Shown here: piece by piece, positions 45,045 through 56,354 of the stretch | Layout: every line of letters begins with the position of its first letter | Numbering within the stretch: position 1 is the first letter of the stretch | Assembly: GCA_021495925.1 (NCBI GenBank) | Contig: JAKEKT010000076.1 | Span: 1 to 64,000 of the forward strand | Source of the DNA: Diplodia intermedia | Lineage: Eukaryota; Ascomycota; Dothideomycetes; Botryosphaeriales; Botryosphaeriaceae | DNA length: 64,000 nucleotides | Direction of reading: 5' to 3' | Notes under the pieces: generated by a model | What the model was told of the DNA's origin: nothing | Database searches by the model: none | Seen by the model: the letters and a program-made list of their open reading frames with translations, nothing else | Made by a program: the position numbers and the translations under genes

Positions 45045-46162
45045 AGAGGCGTTCGAATGGAAAGGGCGAGGGCTTCGTGATGCAGGAGTGGGGGGAGGGG
45101 AAAGACATGGTTTTCATAGCGCTTCCATTGCTGAGGTGCATCAGCCTAGCCTTTGCGGCATTTTTTTTTACCTTTCGTTTCTTGTCTATTTCTCTTTTCT
45201 CGCTGGCAAGCGGCAGGAATTGGCGTTTTGAGACATATACCCTTTTTTGGCAAATAGCGAGCCTTTTTTTTTTTTCCGTTTCCGTACATGTCTGAATAAG
45301 ACGAACCCTTTTTCTATCGATGAACTCTTCTTGTTGTTCTCTGCTTCCCCTCTTTAGCGGAACGACAACCACTGTTACTTCTTTCCCCCGCACGCTACTT
45401 GCTTTTGCCAAGCGCGTGGCTTGCATTTTCGCCCGCAGCCGACCCGCATGGGTTCCGTCCGTGTGTTTCTCTCGTCTACACAGCGCAGTCTACCAAGAAA
45501 AAAAAAGATTCCTTCGGTACCGCCCTACTTCATCAACAATCTAATCAAACTTTTTGTTTACAAACGCCACCTCCGACCTATACGAGTCTCGGCATGCAGA
45601 ATAGGGCCCCCGCCCGCCTTCTCAACTCCTTTCCGACCGCACTGATTGGACTGATCTCGTTGAGTTTCGCGCGCCCTCCGGAGCTCTTGCATTGATCAGG
45701 ACCGCGTTTGCGGTTTCCCCACCGTACGTACCCGCCGGCCGGTTGGTTGTACCACCCACCCCACCTCCCCTGCAATGTCTGGTTTGTCGTGTCTTGATAA
45801 TCTCTCGGTCAGCCATCTGATCTGGGCGAATGGCGCGCCCGTCGGAAGGATTGTTGCTTCTGAATCATGGACGGGGGGCTTTGTTGGCGAATTGGCGGTG
45901 GAGGACGCGGGGGGTTGGGGTTAGTCTTGTCTGGTGTGGAAGAGTGGGAGAGGGGAGAGAGAGAGGTGTATAAAAGGAGGGGGAGGGAGACGCAGGAACT
46001 GGAGGAGAGCATCACTTCAGCTTTGGACAAGAGAGAAAGAGATTTGGTTGGGACTGCAGCTCCTGGTCAAGGTTTCCTTTCTCTTCCTCTGCCCTTTTGT
46101 TTCTTGACGACGACGACGAAATAGCTACCGCTACGGTTCTTCCACTTCTTTGAAGGCTCAAG
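45045..46162. other. Intergenic
   Basis: PLAC8 3' UTR (T-rich tracts) and promoter of the isochorismatase gene. No gene is seen. Confidence 0.5.
45969..45975 (+). promoter_or_regulatory. TATA box
   Basis: TATAAAAGG motif about 190 bp upstream of the isochorismatase start, followed by a purine-rich leader. Likely core promoter of that gene. Confidence 0.55.
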
Positions 46163-47098
46163 ATGAAGTTCGCTGCTGTTATCTCGATGCTGGCTGTGCC
46201 GTTGCTGGCGCTGGCGGATTGTGAGTTTGATTGGTGTCTGACGAGGATGATGACGATGGGTAGGCTGACCCGCTCTCCAGCTGTGCCGTTCGAGCGCCTC
46301 AATGCCACCGACGCTGTAAGTCTCGTTTCATTCTTTCCTGCTCCCTCCCTCTCTCCCTCCCTGCCTCCTCTTCATCCCCACTGCCCTCTTCCTCCACCAC
46401 CAACAACAACCGTCCTCCCCCTCCCCCCTCAGAAAACCCCGCAGCTAACCAAACCAACCCAAACCAAGGTCCTCCTCATCCTCGACCTCCAAGTCGGCCT
46501 CTACACCGTGACCCACGACTTCGACCCAACCCTGTACCGCAACAACCTCCTCGCCCACGCCGCGCTGGGGTCCCTCTTCCCCACCCTCCCCGTCATCCTC
46601 ACCACCTCCGCCGAAACCGGTCCCAACGGGCCCCTCCCAAAAGAAATCCTCGCCATGTACCCGTCCGCGCCCCTCATCAAACGCAACGGCGAAGTCGACG
46701 CCTGGGACAACGCCGCCTTCCGCGCCGCCGTGCGCGCCACCGGCAAGTCGCAAGTCATCGTCGCCGGCGTCACGACGGACGTGTGCACGGCGTTCCTCGC
46801 GTTGAGTTTGAGGGCGGAGGGGTACGGTGTCTGGGCGAATGTGGAGGCGAGCGGGACGACGAGCGCGTTGGTGCGGGATGTGAGTAATGACCGCATGAGG
46901 GATGCGGGGGTGCAGCTGGTCAGCCTGTTTAGCATTGTTTGTGACTTGATGAGGGATTGGCGTGGCAGTCCTGGGGCGAAGGAGGTGCTGCCGTGGTTGG
47001 ATCGCTGGATGCCGGCGTATGGGTTTTTGGCGAGGGCGCATGGGGCCGCGGTTGGGGAGGGCGTGTTGATTCCGGGGGAGGAGGAGTTGTTGGGGTGA
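46163..47098 (+). CDS. Isochorismatase-family cysteine hydrolase, predicted secreted
   Basis: Three exons, 46163-46220, 46281-46315 and 46469-47098, give 240 residues. The first 19 residues (MKFAAVISMLAVPLLALAD) form a signal peptide with an Ala-x-Ala-type end, so the enzyme likely enters the secretory pathway. The catalytic triad of the family is visible: D37 in LLILDLQVG, K102 in LIKRNGEVDAWDN and C137 in AGVTTDVCTAFLA. The NGEVDAWDN and VTTDVC contexts are closest to YcaC-like hydrolases rather than true isochorismatases or nicotinamidases. Short intron-bounded second exon of 35 nt; both introns have good sites. The substrate is unknown. A salicylate-pathway or effector role has been proposed for some secreted fungal isochorismatases, but nothing here proves it. 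Confidence 0.9.
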   Translation: MKFAAVISMLAVPLLALADCEFDWCLTRMMTMGRLTRSPAVPFERLNATDAVSLVSFFPAPSLSPSLPPLHPHCPLPPPPTTTVLPLPPQKTPQLTKPTQTKVLLILDLQVGLYTVTHDFDPTLYRNNLLAHAALGSLFPTLPVILTTSAETGPNGPLPKEILAMYPSAPLIKRNGEVDAWDNAAFRAAVRATGKSQVIVAGVTTDVCTAFLALSLRAEGYGVWANVEASGTTSALVRDVSNDRMRDAGVQLVSLFSIVCDLMRDWRGSPGAKEVLPWLDRWMPAYGFLARAHGAAVGEGVLIPGEEELLG

Positions 47099-48707
47099 GG
47101 GGCGGTGGGGGATGGGGGGATGAAGGGACCGTGATGGTGGTGTGTTGTTGTTGTTGTCGGGGATGGCGGGGAGGGAAACGTATGTGATCGTCGTTGCTGA
47201 ATCATTCGGTCCTGGATAGATCCTCTTGTGGGTTCTTGAGGGGTCGGAGTAAAATGAAATGGCTTGGTCAATGTGTTTTTACTTTGGATGCTTGCGTGAA
47301 CCGTTGACGGTTTTGTCTATGGCGTATTTGAGTAATAAGCTACTCAAACCCTTTTTTTGCAGTGGGCTAAATAATTTCACTTGTTTCGAGTCTGGCTGTC
47401 CATAAGAGACAGTACAGTGAACTTCAGACATAGTTAAAGTAGCGCCCGGTTGCCTCGCTAAGAATCGTCCCGTACAAATGCCCGGATGATATCAATATCC
47501 CGATAGCTTTGTCGAGCCTGTTAGAACGCGGCGACTGATATCTAGGATGGGCTTCGATCAGTTCAATTGTGAAAACCCACACGGCCCCAAACAGTGGACG
47601 ATGGCTCGTAGAGGCATGGCAGATGACAAAAGAAACTGCTCACCCGCATCCGCCTTACACACAGTTTCCGCATTAGAACATTCATGTAGGGAGCTGAATA
47701 CAAGGCCCAGACGTAAATATAGGTTCTGAATTCGCGTATGTACGTCTAGATCTTGTATTCAACTACCCATCCCATGTATGATTTTTTTATGGATTAGATG
47801 CGGATGGGCAGTTTCTCTTGTCACCCGCCGAGGAGATGGGCGCAATTGAGGCCTCCAATCAGGTCCCGAAGAAAAAGCGCCAAAACGGAGTGCCATGCCA
47901 CCCAATACGACCGTATCGAAACACCATCTGACTCGCATCTCCCACCTCGCTCGAGAAGAGGCGTTTTCGGATCGCCATGCTCCCCCGAAGCTGAAACGGG
48001 GGGCAGAAAATCATTGCCAGTCCCGACCAGGCTGCGACGTGGCTGCCGGGCTGGCTGAACCACAGATGCATGTAGCCACGGTAAGCTTACTCGCAGATCC
48101 TCGCATACACATGCCGGCTCCAACGTGGACGTGGGTCCAGAACGTTGGAGAAGAAGACGCGGCGGCCCGCCTGGGCGGGATGGGTTGCTGGGGTGCAGGT
48201 GTGGAGTCCGGATCAGAGACAAGGGTGTCTATCCATTCAGCCGGGACGGGCAGGCGTGTGTGCAGGCAGCGCGGGAAGACGACGAATTGCGTGATGACAA
48301 GGCAGGCAGGCAAGCAGGCAAGCAACAAGGGTTCGCATTTTGCCAGATGAAAGCTCGTACGCCAATGGATTTCCCCACACTCGTTTGGGCGCGGGGCGGG
48401 CCGCTAGTTGGGCAGAGCAGCAGCCACGAACTGTTTAGACTTTTAGCCGCCTCGTTGGAGCCAGCCACAGGTGCGGCTGAGGCGGCCGCTAAGGCTTTCG
48501 GTACCACACGGTGGAGGGAAATGTCACTGCGACGCTGCGGCGTCTTTTGGTTTTATTGGAAAGGGAAATCAGGAAATCGAGGTGGTCATTAAGTCTTGCA
48601 ATCGCTCATTGCAGGGGAAAATATCGTATCAAAAACACCAAGCCCCCACCCACCCTACCCCCTTTGCTCCAAAATTTTCGCCGTCATTCATTCGTCGTTA
48701 CTTATAA
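47099..48707. other. Intergenic
   Basis: 1.6 kb between convergent genes. Frames at 47821-48592 on both strands lack domain features. No gene is supported. Confidence 0.5.
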
Positions 48708-49776
48708 TCAGCGTTTTAACCTGGGCGTGTCCGGCACCATGGCAGTGTCGACCCTCGTCCGGTTGTAGTAATTCCTCGCGTTCGGATCCTGCACCATGGG
48801 CGAGTCGCTCGCCGGCCCGTCGCTCAGTTCGATGACGGTCGCCGGCGGCGGTGGCTGCGCTCGTGGGTTTCTTTTTCTTAATGTGTACAGCACGGGGGCG
48901 TTGACGGCCAGCGCGGCGACGAAGAGCTCGATGCTAGCCCAGGTCGTCCGGTTGACTTGGCTGACGGCTTGGTTGTGGTTCTGCGGCAGCCGGATGGCGG
49001 TGATGGCGATGATGAAAATGCCCAGGCTGAAGAGCGAGGCGATGTGGATCCGCTGCAGGAGCGGTCGTTTCCAGTAGTAGAAGAAGATGGGGATTGGCAG
49101 GGCCATGAGCATGATGTCGGTGACGATGTTGAGGACTCCGAGCGTGAGGAGTTGGGTTTGTGCTTGGGAGCAGATGCCTTTGCTATTTGGTTAGCTTCAA
49201 TACCCCCGATTGTAATAGAAAAGTCTGAACGTACCTGGGTCTGGAAACACTTGCCAGTACAAGTGGAAAGGAGTGCATTCGGTAAAAGTGACGACTTGCA
49301 CAGCAATGTATGTACCCGCGAAAACGACATAAAAGGATCGAAGCACGACATGTTCCCAGTGCAAACCCTTGATGAGCTGGCGCGTGATTTCCAGGAGAGC
49401 AAGCTTTTGCAACCACAAGCTGTTCGACTGCATAAGCCTTGGCGCCCTGCGGCAGGAACGGAAGCACGACTTACTATGAATTGTAGAAGACGCGGTTCAC
49501 CAGGGCAAATTTGCTCCCAATCTCACGCCGATACACCTTCTCCGGCGTCCAATGAGTCTTGTCTCGCAGCGCTGGCTGCATGTTGTTGGTGCCCCAGGTA
49601 ATGACAATGTGGATCAGGCCGAGGCGGACAAAGGCGCAGAAGATGGCAGCCATGGTGAGGTAGTCGCCGGTTTGGAAGGCCTGCCCTCTTACTTTCCGCA
49701 GCACCAGCCTGGTGGCCATGATGGCGACGGCGAACCAGGTGAGCAGCCATAGGATCAATAGAGTGGGATCCTCCAT
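48708..49776 (-). CDS. Fungal rhodopsin-domain integral membrane protein
   Basis: Seven-helix membrane protein of the fungus-specific family (PF20684 type, related to the PTH11-like group). Exons: complement of 48708-49177, 49235-49419 and 49475-49776, giving 318 residues; an in-frame ATG at 49809 could add 11. The first helix is LLILWLLTWFAVAIMATRLV, then DYLTMAAIFCAFVRLGLIHI. Splicing across exon 1/2 yields NSYLWLQKLALLEITRQL, and exon 3 opens ICSQAQTQLLTLGVLNIVTD, the family's conserved NIVTD with LPIPIFF. A further pair of helices and a Pro-rich cytosolic tail follow. Signalling or surface sensing is assumed for some relatives only. Splice sites were chosen to keep the conserved frame, and the last acceptor (AAAG) is the less sure one. 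Confidence 0.85.
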
Positions 49777-50230
49777 CGGGTCGATGGGGGAGGTGGGGGA
49801 GCGGAACAATCGCAGCAGGAGATCCCAGAGAAATAGAGATCCGACATTGCATGATATAGGACGCCGGCAGCGGCCGCCGTCTTACGAGTATCACTTCGGC
49901 CCCTGCCCAGGATAGGCACTGTTCCTAGCGTTGTCGTCGCGTGGCCGCACTCCAATAATCTCCGCTGGCCGCAACGGCGAACGCCATAGTGTTCTGAGCC
50001 TAGTGTCTACTGTACGGCGCCCACCCCCACATAACTGCAGCCCTGTGCGCCGCCACCGCGTGCCCGACGCCCCTTACCGAGACGTCGACCACGGATCGGC
50101 TATTCGCCAATCTATATATCTGATGCTGTGCATCCGCGCGGCCGGCCTCGATTGTCTCCTGAGTTGAAAAGCCAGTTGCCTCCCTCTCTATTCCCCGGAA
50201 CCCTCGAGCCAGCGCATCGCGCGAGCAAGG
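49777..50230. other. Divergent promoter region
   Basis: 454 bp between the rhodopsin-domain gene and the alpha/beta hydrolase, which are divergently transcribed and might be co-regulated. No clear motif was seen. Confidence 0.5.
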
Positions 50231-51563
50231 ATGCGCTCCGCAATTTTCTTCGCCTTGTCGCTCGCGGGCACAGTGATCGCCGCCGCCAACCAGACCAGTA
50301 CGGAAACGCCTCACACCCGCAAGTACTTCTACACGGGCGGTCAGTACGTCGCCGTCGCTGTCGGCGACCACACCTGGACCGACCAGCTCTACGTCGAGCA
50401 GCTGACGCCCGTCGGCGGCGCCACCAAGGAGAACCCCATCATCTTCATCCACGGCCAGGCCCAGACAGGCACGGTACGTATCCAAGACATGATCAGCCCA
50501 CCCACGTGGGTGCCCAAGTGCCGGACCCAAGAAAACTCTCGTCGCCGTCTGACTCGGTCGCACCGCCGAAGTCGCGACGAGAGCTTATCACCCAAACCCG
50601 AAGAGAACAAATCCCCAAAATGCAATAATGCAAATCCCTCGATCCGATGACAACATCCCCGCTGATCAACCCCACCTTCGGTCATGGCAGAACTGGCTCA
50701 ACAAAGCCGACGGCAGCCCCGGCTGGTCGTCCTACTTCCTCGGCCAAGGCTACCAGGTCTACATCGTCGACCAGACCTACCGCGGCCGCTCGCCCACCAC
50801 GCCCGGCCTCACCACCTCGGCCTACTCGGCCGAGCTCCTGCAGCAGCGCTTCACCGCCCCCAAGCAGTACATGCTGTGGCCGCAGGCCGCCAGGCACACG
50901 CAGTGGCCCGGCAACGGCACGCGGGGCGACGCCTACTTCGACGACTACTACACGTCCACCGTGCCCTTCTACAAGGGCGACGCCGCGGTCCAGCAGACGT
51001 CGTTCCAGCGCGCCGGCGCCGCGCTGCTGGACCGCATCGGCGCGCCCGCCGTGCTGGTCGCGCACTCGCAGGGCGGGCTGATGCCGTGGCTGCTGGCGGA
51101 CGCGAGGCCGGCGCTGGTCCGGTCCATCGTCGCGCTCGAGCCGACGGGCCCGCCGTTCCGCGAGGCCGTCTTCTCCGAGTCGGCGAGCCGCCCGTACGGC
51201 CTGACGGACGCGCCGTTGACGTACGAGCCCGCCGTGGCCGACCCCGCCGCCGACCTGGTGCAGCAGCTCATCCCCGGCAACGAGACGGCCGGCGTGTCGG
51301 ATTGCGTGCTGCAGTCGAACGGCACGGTGGTGCGCAAGCTGGTCAACTTGGAGAAGATCCCGACCGTCGTGTTGACGACCGAGGCGAGCTACCACGTCCC
51401 GTACGATTGGTGCACCGTCAGGTTTCTGAGGCAGGCCGGTGTTACCACTGACCATCTTTTCCTGCCGGACATTGGCATCTCCGGAAACGCGCACATGCTG
51501 TTTCTGGAAGAGAACTCTGATGAGACCGCTGCGGCGGTGAATGACTGGATCGTCAGCCATTGA
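50231..51563 (+). CDS. Secreted alpha/beta hydrolase
   Basis: Esterase/lipase-like enzyme. Exons 50231-50473 and 50691-51563 give 371 residues. The signal peptide is MRSAIFFALSLAGTVIAAA. IIFIHGQAQTG carries the HG oxyanion motif, with the intron lying right after it, then GYQVYIVDQTYRGRSP. The nucleophile elbow is VLVAHSQGG. A late Asp (about LPDIGISG) and the His in ISGNAHMLFLEENSDE complete a plausible triad. Five N-x-S/T sites support secretion. The intron, 217 nt, is long for this window but both sites are good and the reading frame continues with WLNKADGSPGWSSYFLGQGY. Substrate unknown. Confidence 0.92.
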
Positions 51564-51976
51564 GGGAAAAGTTGGTGTTTGGGCAAAAATTAACTTCTAA
51601 TCGACCTTATTGTGTAAATTTCTAGTAACGGCTCTCTCGAAAGCTCGCAACTGTAGCTCTTCGGTGTATAGAGCTGTAGATAGTGCCGTTGTAGGGCGGT
51701 GGGGATTCCTGATTCGCACTCACGGTCCTCGGAATGTCTCGATCGGGACTAGTCACTCGCTCAGGACTCGCAGTCGGATAGCAGGGGTCTTTATCGATCT
51801 GTTCGGCATCAATTTTGGGATGGTGAAACGATAGTGGGAACCAATCAAGTGGTTGAGCTGCGATGGCCTTTTCATCAAGCAGCCCAACGTTCTATATTGC
51901 AACAATTTCGAAACGCACCTGCAGCAAGACACAGGCCAGAAGAAACGACCCAACGACTGCGATGCGATGGCCCTCC
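51564..51976. other. Intergenic between convergent genes
   Basis: 3' flanks of the alpha/beta hydrolase and of the minus-strand 217-residue gene. Contains one copy of the degenerate repeat listed next. Confidence 0.5.
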
Positions 51977-51997
51977 TTATCTTGCAGTCCAACGTTT
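51860..51997. repeat. Degenerate direct duplication around a stop codon
   Basis: GCGATGGCC...GCAGYCCAACGTT occurs at about 51860-51892 and again at about 51964-51997, with roughly three quarters of bases equal; similarity fades outward for tens of bases. The right copy spans the last codons and stop of the minus-strand gene that begins at 52815, so the left copy is an old duplicate of its 3' end. Confidence 0.5.
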
Positions 51998-52815
51998 GAG
52001 ATCTACTTCGCGTACATCCTTCAGCACCTTTCCAGCTTCTCCAGCCTGTTGCAGATCATAAGCCCAGTCTTCTTCCACAGTGAATACTATTCTGTTGACT
52101 CGGTAGTTACCGGGCGGTGGTCGATTCGAAGAGAGGATTCTCTTTACAAGCGGCTGCTCTGCAATGCGCACTTCACTGCTACTGCTGTACTGTGGTGCCT
52201 TTGCGATAATCAGTGGTTTTGTTACATTGCTTATCTTGATTTGCGTACCGTGTATTTCGCGATTGATTGTTCCGGGATGGCGTGAGTAGGATGATTCTGG
52301 AAATAGTAGCACCATGACCGTTTCGATCCATCCAGTATTGGCTGTGATATGAGATAGTCTTTCTCGCTTTTCTCCCATCCTTTCGGCATGACCCTTTTGC
52401 CCTCTTTGTACATAGGGCCCTAACGAACTGTTACTTGGCCTCGTATAAAGGTACAGAGGAGCTAAAGGAAGAGAATCTTCAATCACTTACCGTGCTGAGA
52501 TCTTCCTCTTGGACGTGATGTTGGGTTCGCCCGGATGTTGCTGTCATCTCGCGTATTCCATATACGCGCTCCTGCAGGCTCTCATCCGGCACGTCGACGA
52601 TCAAATACTTCTTGTCTGGGTGATCGAACCACCAGACCTCGCTCCCCATATCGAAGGACGGTGGCTGACAGTATTGCGTTAACGAGACTTCCAGGAGTAC
52701 CCGAATCAGAAAACACAGACCTCCTTACCTTTATGTCACCATAGTAGTTCTTGGGGGACTTCCACTTCCTATGGTTTTTCCGTGATGACTTGCTCGGCCC
52801 CAATAATTCTGCCAT
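51977..52815 (-). CDS. Unrecognised four-exon gene
   Basis: No known family is recognised. Exons are complement of 51977-52198, 52249-52419, 52491-52664 and 52729-52815, giving 217 residues. All three introns are phase 0, 50-71 nt, with GTAAGG, GTAAGT and GTACGC donors, and conserved-looking sequence continues across each junction, so this is unlikely to be chance. Visible segments: KSPKNYYGDIK, MGSEVWWFDHPDKKYLIVDV, LQERVYGIREM, VMPKGWEKSEKDYL, RSWCYYFQNHPTH and VNRIVFTVEEDWAYDLQQAG. It is soluble-looking, rich in Tyr/Trp and charged residues. A pyrimidine-rich acceptor just upstream of the ATG (CTTACAG) hints at an additional 5' exon; a frame starting near 53117 would add a hydrophobic N-terminus. 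Divergent from the DUF6594 gene. Confidence 0.7.
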
Positions 52816-53259
52816 AATTGATGGGATGTTCGCCTGTAAGAGAGATGGACAACGGCGGCGGGAATCAACAGCTTTATACCGCCGTGTCAACCAACACTGT
52901 CGGATGCATGCATAGTAATCAGCGCGTACCCCAAGGCACACGTGGCCGTCTCATGTAGGAGGATGAGTAATGCGTCTTGATCCGCTCTCGTTATTGGTGA
53001 GGGCAAGGACTGGAGGTGATGAGCCCGCGAACGAGACGATTCGGCCCCCAAGGCCCTGCAGCCACAACCCGAAACAGAACAAGACAACCATCGCCAAGGT
53101 GCCAATCCCGAAGGCCTGCATAAACGCCCTAGACTGGGGCTTTTGACTTCATCTATAAAAACGTGGTTGGTAGCTTTCCGCGATCACGGATCATGTATAA
53201 CGGAATCGTCGCGCCGAGACTATCAGCTTGCCTTGTCGAATCACCAGAAGAAAAGGAAA
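52816..53259. other. Divergent promoter region, possible 5' exon
   Basis: 444 bp between the unrecognised gene (-) and the DUF6594 gene (+). On the minus strand a frame from an ATG near 53117 begins MQAFGIGTLAMVVLFCFGLW, a possible signal anchor that could splice into the downstream gene. TATAAAA-like sequence near 53153-53160 may serve the plus-strand gene. Confidence 0.35.
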
Positions 53260-54287
53260 ATGAACGAACGGCAGGGAGATGACGATGGTGAGTTTCAAGG
53301 CTCAACACTTCTTATTCCATGATTTTTCTTCTAAACCCAAGTACAGGTCAAGAAGCGAATGTATATCCCGCGGGGTATCCTAGATTCTCGGCTCAGGTCT
53401 CCACGGACTCAAGCCTACAAGTCTTCCGACGCTTCAAGCGCGCAAGGATGCGCGTCATACTCGCGAAGCAAACGGAAATAATGCGCCTCGAAAAGGAACT
53501 CGACACCATTGACTCCGAGGACAGAAGAGAAGGCTACCACGAATACCTCAGAAGTTTTGCGAAGGACCGAAACCACCGAAGGAAGCTGAAACTCTGGGAG
53601 CTGGAACGCGCACTTCTCCAGTATGGTCAGTGGTATACCCCGCGCCATCTTCTCGTCAACTAAGCAGAAGGCCCCCGAGCCAGATGGTGGACGGTAGATT
53701 GATTGATGGAGCTTACAGACGGATTCGTTCAAAGAGCTCACCGGGCGTTGGTCATGCCAGGTCCCGAAGACCAGAGCCTGGAAAACCTGGACAGACTGAT
53801 AAAGGGTCGGTTCGATGAAGACGAGACGGCTTACGTAGACGAAAGCGTACGAGAACTGATGTACATCGGAGTAACGAGGGGCGGTCGGGGAATGGAGACG
53901 TTCATGCCGGTCGCCGACCGGATCGTGGCATGGATGTATCTCTGTCGGGACAAGGTAGGTGACTTTGTCCGGTGAGACGGCTTTGGCGAAGCTGATATCT
54001 CCAAGTTGACAGGCTCCAAATACCCCAGCCCCATCTCGAAACCCATCATTCTGCGGGTTGCGAGAGGTTTGGTGGCTGCGCTGACCATTCTGGTTTTGTT
54101 GATTCCCATCATCATCTTGAACATAGTCCAAAGAGCTGTGTGGAAGTTCGTCATCATATTTGTGGCTGCGGCTTGCTTCGTTGGGAGCGTGGCCATGTCG
54201 AACACCGCATCCGCGGGCGAGATATTTGTGGGAGGAGCTACTTACGCTGCTGTGCTTGTTGTTTTTGTTTCTCAGAATGGTGTTTGA
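53260..54287 (+). CDS. DUF6594 fungal membrane protein
   Basis: Member of a large fungus-specific family of unknown function. Four exons, 53260-53287, 53347-53625, 53719-53954 and 54006-54287, close to 274 residues. After a short hydrophilic start comes the family hallmark YPAGYPRFSAQVSTDSSLQV with FRRFKRARMRVILAKQTEI and MRLEKELDTIDSEDRR (helical, charged). The middle contains MYLCRDK, then three closely spaced hydrophobic helices: LVAALTILVLLIPIIILNIV, FVIIFVAAACFVGSVAMSN and GGATYAAVLVVFVS, as in other members. The last acceptor was set at CAAG (54005) because it keeps the frame. Members are numerous in Pezizomycotina and often lie near HET or accessory genes. Confidence 0.9.
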
Positions 54288-54969
54288 GGCACCTCCTGTT
54301 TTGTGTCTATCCAGTCTTTGGCGAGGCTGCGTTGGTCTGCTTGAAAAAGTGGAAGGGGCAAAGGAAGATGAAATTGAGTATTTAGGCACCATGGCTTGTC
54401 CTGCTACTCGTCACTCATGGGAAGTAGCGGCCGAATAAAACGATCATTGAGGCCTTCCCTCTATTCGCTACGTATTTATTTGTATAGAATCCCTCTATCC
54501 AATGCCATGAAAGCGCACTGATGCCGTTTCGTCCCACCCCTTGCATACCAGGCCTTAGCCGGGGATCGATAATACAAAAAGCCTGGAGTACCTTTAGGTT
54601 TCATCTCCTTCTCGGACTCATTGTACTCCCTCACGGAACATCGACTGCAAATAAATGTACGGCGTTCACTTTTGTATCAGGACCAAGAGGCAACCCCCTG
54701 CTGTACTTCCCATATGTGTCATGCATTTGTGCCCAGATGGGTGCTGCAAATACCTATCCGTACTCCTGCTGCTGTAACAATACGAAAAGAGCCGAGCGCA
54801 GAGAATGTAGTACTAGTCGCACACAGCCGAACGCCACCACACACACTTGGCCCTATCAAAAAGTCCGCACGCCAGCACCACGACTTCCCATTGTGTTTCC
54901 AAGGGACTGTGGCATCGTCAGATCCATTCTAAGGATATATTCAAAGCCCGCGAGTTCTCTATCATCAAT
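54288..54969. other. Intergenic
   Basis: 3' flank of the DUF6594 gene up to the tRNA. A frame at 54521-55036 overlaps the tRNA and has no domain; it is not supported. Confidence 0.5.
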
Positions 54970-55074
54970 GCGATGGTGGTGTAGTTGGTTATCACGTCAG
55001 TCTAACAGTGCAATGCGTCTGACGCAACGCTACTAGAACACTGAAGGTCCTGGGTTCAAGTCCCGGCCGTCGTA
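54970..55074 (+). tRNA. tRNA-Val (anticodon AAC), with intron
   Basis: Acceptor stem GCGATGG pairs with CCGTCGT (two G-U pairs), discriminator A at 55074. D arm GTG...CAC, T arm CTGGG/CCCGG with TTCAAGT loop. The anticodon stem TCAGT (54997-55001) pairs with ACTGA (55040-55044). The loop reads CT-AAC-A, then a 31 nt intron (55008-55038) sits at the canonical place one base 3' of the anticodon. AAC decodes valine (GTT, and by inosine GTC/GTA). Confidence 0.9.
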
Positions 55075-56354
55075 ACGAGCAGTAGCACGGCGCGATGCGC
55101 CTCCTTTTTGCGCTTTCGTGGTGTGGAGAAGGTTGGGGCAAAATTTTCCCAATTTCGCACCATATGGTCCGTGCATCGGTCACGTGATTTTTTTGACCGG
55201 GACGCCCCGGCCATCGAACCTGACCTTTCACAGGCCAATATTGGCCTGCTGATGATCCGGGAGGATGTCGAGGCACCAGGCACCAAAGAGAGCAGCTCTG
55301 GGGGGAGGAAATGCGCGGTGTCCTTGTTGGTTGGCAGTCCTTGCAGCAGCTCGTGATGTTCTTTTTTTTTTGGGTCCCCAACCCCGCACAACGCCAGCTG
55401 TACGCCGATGAATTGGTTCAGCTCTGGAAGTCACAGCGTATGGATACCGGTCACTTTCCAGCAGCGATGGCCTGACATGATTACATCTGCGGCAGCTTAT
55501 GCAGTGCACACGCCGTGTTTCAGTCGGACGTACACACAGTCAGGCTGGCTCTTTACTCGTTCTCTTCCTCAATGCGCATCTTTACTCGACTGCATTAGAC
55601 ATGACGAAGCGGGACTGCATCGATGTGCGTTCATCTCGCACTGATGAGGCCAAGTGAGCCGAAAGTTGTTCTATTCGTGCTTACGGTTGTGAACGAAGGC
55701 TAGTAAAGGAAAAAAAGCAAGCAAAGGAACTGACTCTTCAAGACGTTTCGAGGCCGAACTCTATCAGATTGAAACTTGACGGAGAGATCATCACTGCACA
55801 TCGGTTTCATCTGCATCGAACAACACACCAAAACAAACCATGGCGTTGCTCAGCAGACATCACGCCGTTATCGATAAGCCCTTCGATTCGGCCCATCGGG
55901 TCAAGACGTCACAGCCGGTGCATCAACAACAGCACTCAAGAGCTGCCATCGCCGTCTCCATTCCCTCCCCCCACTGCCAGTCCCAGCAAGAAGCTCGCCC
56001 GGTCGGCCGCGCCTCGGTCTCGGGATCCCATCTGATGGAGTTTGTGCCGAGCGGTGAGGCGAAACCTGGCCAACATGTCTTGCTATCACCCACCGTGATG
56101 GCGCCGACCCACTTTGTGGCTGGCCTAGTTCAAACAGCAACGCAAGCCACGAACCAGCGTCAGATAGTCCCGGTGCAGCACTCTTATCTACATGAAGCCT
56201 AGCCTCCCCACGTGTCTCGAGAAACTCAGGGTAGGTAGACCGAGACGCGACCAGCATAAAAAAAGAAATCCAGGGTCCATCCGTCCATCCCACCAACCAC
56301 CACCACCACCGACCAACCACACACCCCGCCCCTCCCGCGCACCACCATCCCGCC
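55075..56354. other. Intergenic
   Basis: 1.3 kb between the tRNA and the aquaglyceroporin. No domain-bearing frame. A run of T near 55362-55371 and a pyrimidine/ACCA-rich tract just before 56355 (leader of the next gene) are the only notable features. Confidence 0.5.

Noticed and set aside
51977..52486. Uninterrupted 169-codon minus ORF as the complete gene
   Set aside because: Its first part reads through a predicted intron and an out-of-frame exon; the four-exon model gives a better continuous protein and uses only its last 73 codons.
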